Assembly: GCF_032854445.1 (NCBI RefSeq)
Contig: NC_088299.1
Span: 473,001 to 537,000, forward strand
Length of the DNA: 64,000 nt
DNA from: Liolophura sinensis
Taxonomy: Eukaryota; Mollusca; Polyplacophora; Chitonida; Chitonidae
Reading direction: 5' to 3'
Shown here: piece by piece, positions 61,448 to 64,000 of the stretch
Layout: each line of letters begins with the position of its first letter
How positions within the stretch are numbered: position 1 is the stretch's first letter
The notes under the pieces: generated by a model
Databases searched by the model: none
What the model saw: only the letters and a program-made list of their open reading frames with translations
What the model was told of the DNA's origin: nothing
Translations under genes and position numbers: made by a program

Positions 61448-63801
61448 TGGTTATAAGACAGGTACAAGTAAATAAAAATACATTTCCAAAAGCAAATGCA
61501 GTTACTTATAAATGGTTATGAATTGCCTACATAACTGTTTTCCCAGTTATTCATGATCCTTTTGTTGCTCCATCTGTATTCATGCGTACTTGTACATGAT
61601 CTCATGAAGTGATAGCATCCATAACGAACTGCTGAATCATTTTAACACAGTAAGTGGAGTTCATATACATCCATGCATATTCAGCTTGTTTACACATAAT
61701 CCACACTGATTTATCACCTTCCCACACAGCCAGGATTACATGTACACTTTGCATGTACGTACGGCCTTCACGCATATAACACTACTGAACACACGTACAC
61801 CTTCACACATAAATTTGCATTGGCTCCACTATAGCGGCGGTAACATTCACCTGATATCCTAACATCATGCAATGCAGATTTTTTTTCCTCAAGCATAAAT
61901 ATTAAAAGCTGGCTGTAATCATAGCCAGGCCTTCCCTGGTGGCCACTTTATATCATGAGTATTAAAATACCATGTACGCAGTGACCTCACACAACCCCAC
62001 CACCCCACCACGACATGTGACATATAATGACCTTACTATGACACACTTTTGCATTCGGTTTACACATGGCATTTTTTACACGCCATTTCTATACAGCTGT
62101 CTGAGTATCCAATGGACTTAGCAATTCGTCTGCTTTTTACACATATTACGTGCACTCATAATCTGTTCTTAAACTGAACAGTTAGGGGAAGTGTACAAAC
62201 TGTGTGGAAAATATATTAAACAATAGAAAATCAAGAGAAAAACCAACACAAAGGAATCAAGTCTCATTTCAATAGAAATGGATCTCAGACAACCAATTAT
62301 ACATACTGTTACACATACATCATGTATGCATGTAGATGTTGTTATATATGTATGTTCATTACACATATATTTATGGCTGTAGTACAATTTTACAAGCTTA
62401 TGTGTAAATTAAGTGTAAATTTTAAACCATGTATTGTAATATGGTAATTAATCCACATATAAATGTCATTCATTCATGTTTTTCGGGAAGGTTTACAGTC
62501 GCCAGTAGCTGTCGAGTCATTCTGCTGGATATTTTCATGTTTAAAACTATCCACTTAAATGCATACAGTAGTCATGTCTGGCCATTATTAATAAACAAAT
62601 TTGTAGGCAATTCTACTATTTGGTACATATATATGATGAAGGGCAGACTTTCCTGAAATTTACTATGCTTGAATGACACTGTGCATAAGGGCCATTGTCG
62701 ATGACCTTCTTGCCCATTACACAGAAGATCTGCATATGCAAATGTAAATGTGGGTAGATAATTTTGGTTGGTAATTGGAGACAATACCTTCATCCTCAAT
62801 CCTGTCAATTAACATGTATTCTTCCAGACTAGATCCATTCTGTCCACTTGTTCTCAAAGGCTTACAGTACAATAACTTATTGTAAGACCCACACATAAGC
62901 ATGTCAATACTGTACATGTACATGTTACATACATGTACATGCAATGCATGATATTAGGTGGATGTACATGTTTGGGTCAATCTTTCTTGTTGCAAGCCTG
63001 AATGATTATAGCCTATAACAGTGGGCCTATTTCACAAAGCCGGAAGATATGCGTGTACGGGAGTAATGACAGGTGTACATCTACAGGATAGACTGCTGGG
63101 TAGAATGTCTTGTCTAATTGTTTCACAAAATATATGCACAGGTATCAGTTTTGATGAAGCTGTTTAACACTGGCCACTAACTGTCAGTTATAGCTGTGAT
63201 CAGGTGCTGTTTACACTTCATTGTCAGGTCTAGGGATGGGATTGTGGGTCACACTGCAGACCTAACTAGTTAAACAATTACACAGCAGCTCTTCCAAAGC
63301 CAGACAATTACGTAAGAGGAGAAAGCAAGCACACTGGCATGGAGGCCTGATGGTAGGCCCTGTGTCTGCCTTCAGACTATGTGGAATTATGGATCGATCT
63401 ACTCTCCCCTTTTACACAACGCTCTGCTCCGTCAGACTCGGGCTGCATGGCCGTGATCAACTGGCAAAGCTTTCAGCCAACATACGTCATTCCTCACAAT
63501 CAATCGCTTACACCTCTTCACACTGCATTTCTAATTTCAGAGATATATAATGTCTGGGCAAACTGCACAATGCACATGTACATTTAGATCAGAACACTAT
63601 ACTTTTTCATAGGCTATAACTGTAATCGAACAGCTATGAAATGGCACAAGGAGTAGGTCTGATTATGTATCCATTAACACCTCCATTGTCATCAGACATG
63701 CAAGTACTGGCATTTACAAGGACACCTGAAGATGTACGTCTCACAGCCACAAAATTAATGTTGACATGTCATGGGACATCAAAAAGTATTCCATCAACTC
63801 T
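61448..63801. other. Distal 5' flank, nothing identified
   Basis: AT-rich sequence with scattered TACATGTA motifs. The part from about 63200 to 63500 is somewhat richer in G and C. No gene, RNA or clear repeat was recognised. Confidence 0.5.
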
Positions 63802-64000
63802 CATTTATTTGATGGGTGTTTACACCGTACTCAAGAATATTTCGCTTATACAACGGTGGCCAGCATGACAGCGGCAGAAACCCACAGGAAACATACGACC
63901 ATCTGCAGGTTGCTGGCAGACCTTCCCACATACGGCCGGAGAGGAAGCCAGCATGAGCTGGACTTGAATTCAACTTGACCACATTGTTCCTTGGTCACTG
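63802..64000 (-). mobile_element. tRNA-derived SINE, runs into the window edge
   Basis: Minus-strand copy with tail, body and the start of the head (GGAAGCCAGCATGAGCTGGA then a diverged B-box region). The head end lies at or beyond the last base. Confidence 0.88.

Noticed and set aside
61232-61521. Plus-strand frames with SKVCSIMSHTY / QKCVVLCHILI repeats
   Set aside because: Products of the 35-36 bp tandem array. Two frames interchange with unit length, which a real repeat protein would not tolerate.

Overview
The window reads as animal nuclear DNA, most likely from a mollusc or another lophotrochozoan. It has long introns with GT/AG splice sites, many short AT-rich stretches, microsatellites, and at least eleven copies of one tRNA-derived SINE whose body and 3' tail look like the conserved-domain SINEs known from bivalves and gastropods. 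The self-complementary octamer TACATGTA is also very common. No bacterial or phage features are present, and the species cannot be named from this sequence.

Almost the whole window is one gene on the minus strand, from about 57,960 down to 1,920. I could assemble five coding exons: signal peptide (57,861-57,960), CUB domain (38,630-39,088), LDL-receptor class A domain (12,748-12,888), transmembrane segment (11,016-11,215) and cytoplasmic tail (1,920-2,519). Splice phases match at all four junctions (1, 1, 1, 0) and the joined CDS is exactly 500 codons including the stop. The tail carries a PPNR motif in the context SVRPPPNRT, and two PPxY motifs. That combination is the signature of the vertebrate LDLRAD4/PMEPA1 family, membrane proteins that bind SMAD2/3 through PPNR and NEDD4-type ubiquitin ligases through PPxY, and so dampen TGF-beta signalling. 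The CUB domain is not part of the vertebrate proteins as I know them, so this looks like an ancestral or lineage-specific ectodomain. The gene is the main item of interest.

Layout from low to high coordinate: 1-1,919, 3' flank or UTR with a (TA)n tract; 1,920-2,519, last exon; 2,520-11,015, intron 4 with a 73-bp tandem array, an AT-rich bracketed segment and one SINE; 11,016-11,215, TM exon; 11,216-12,747, intron 3; 12,748-12,888, LDLa exon; 12,889-38,629, intron 2 with a broken Ty3/Gypsy-type element, several SINEs, a 27-bp minisatellite, two strong hairpins and dispersed repeats; 38,630-39,088, CUB exon; 39,089-57,860, intron 1 with a second SINE type, a TTAA-flanked MITE-like element, a 70-bp array with higher-order structure and more SINEs; 57,861-57,960, first coding exon; 57,961-64,000, 5' flank with a full-length SINE bounded by a 13-bp target-site duplication and a 35-36 bp array.

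No second gene could be supported. Small open frames elsewhere are either repeats whose unit is a multiple of three or chance frames. Further small exons inside the two long introns cannot be excluded by eye, because the introns share phase 1 and an extra symmetric exon would leave no trace in the reading frame.
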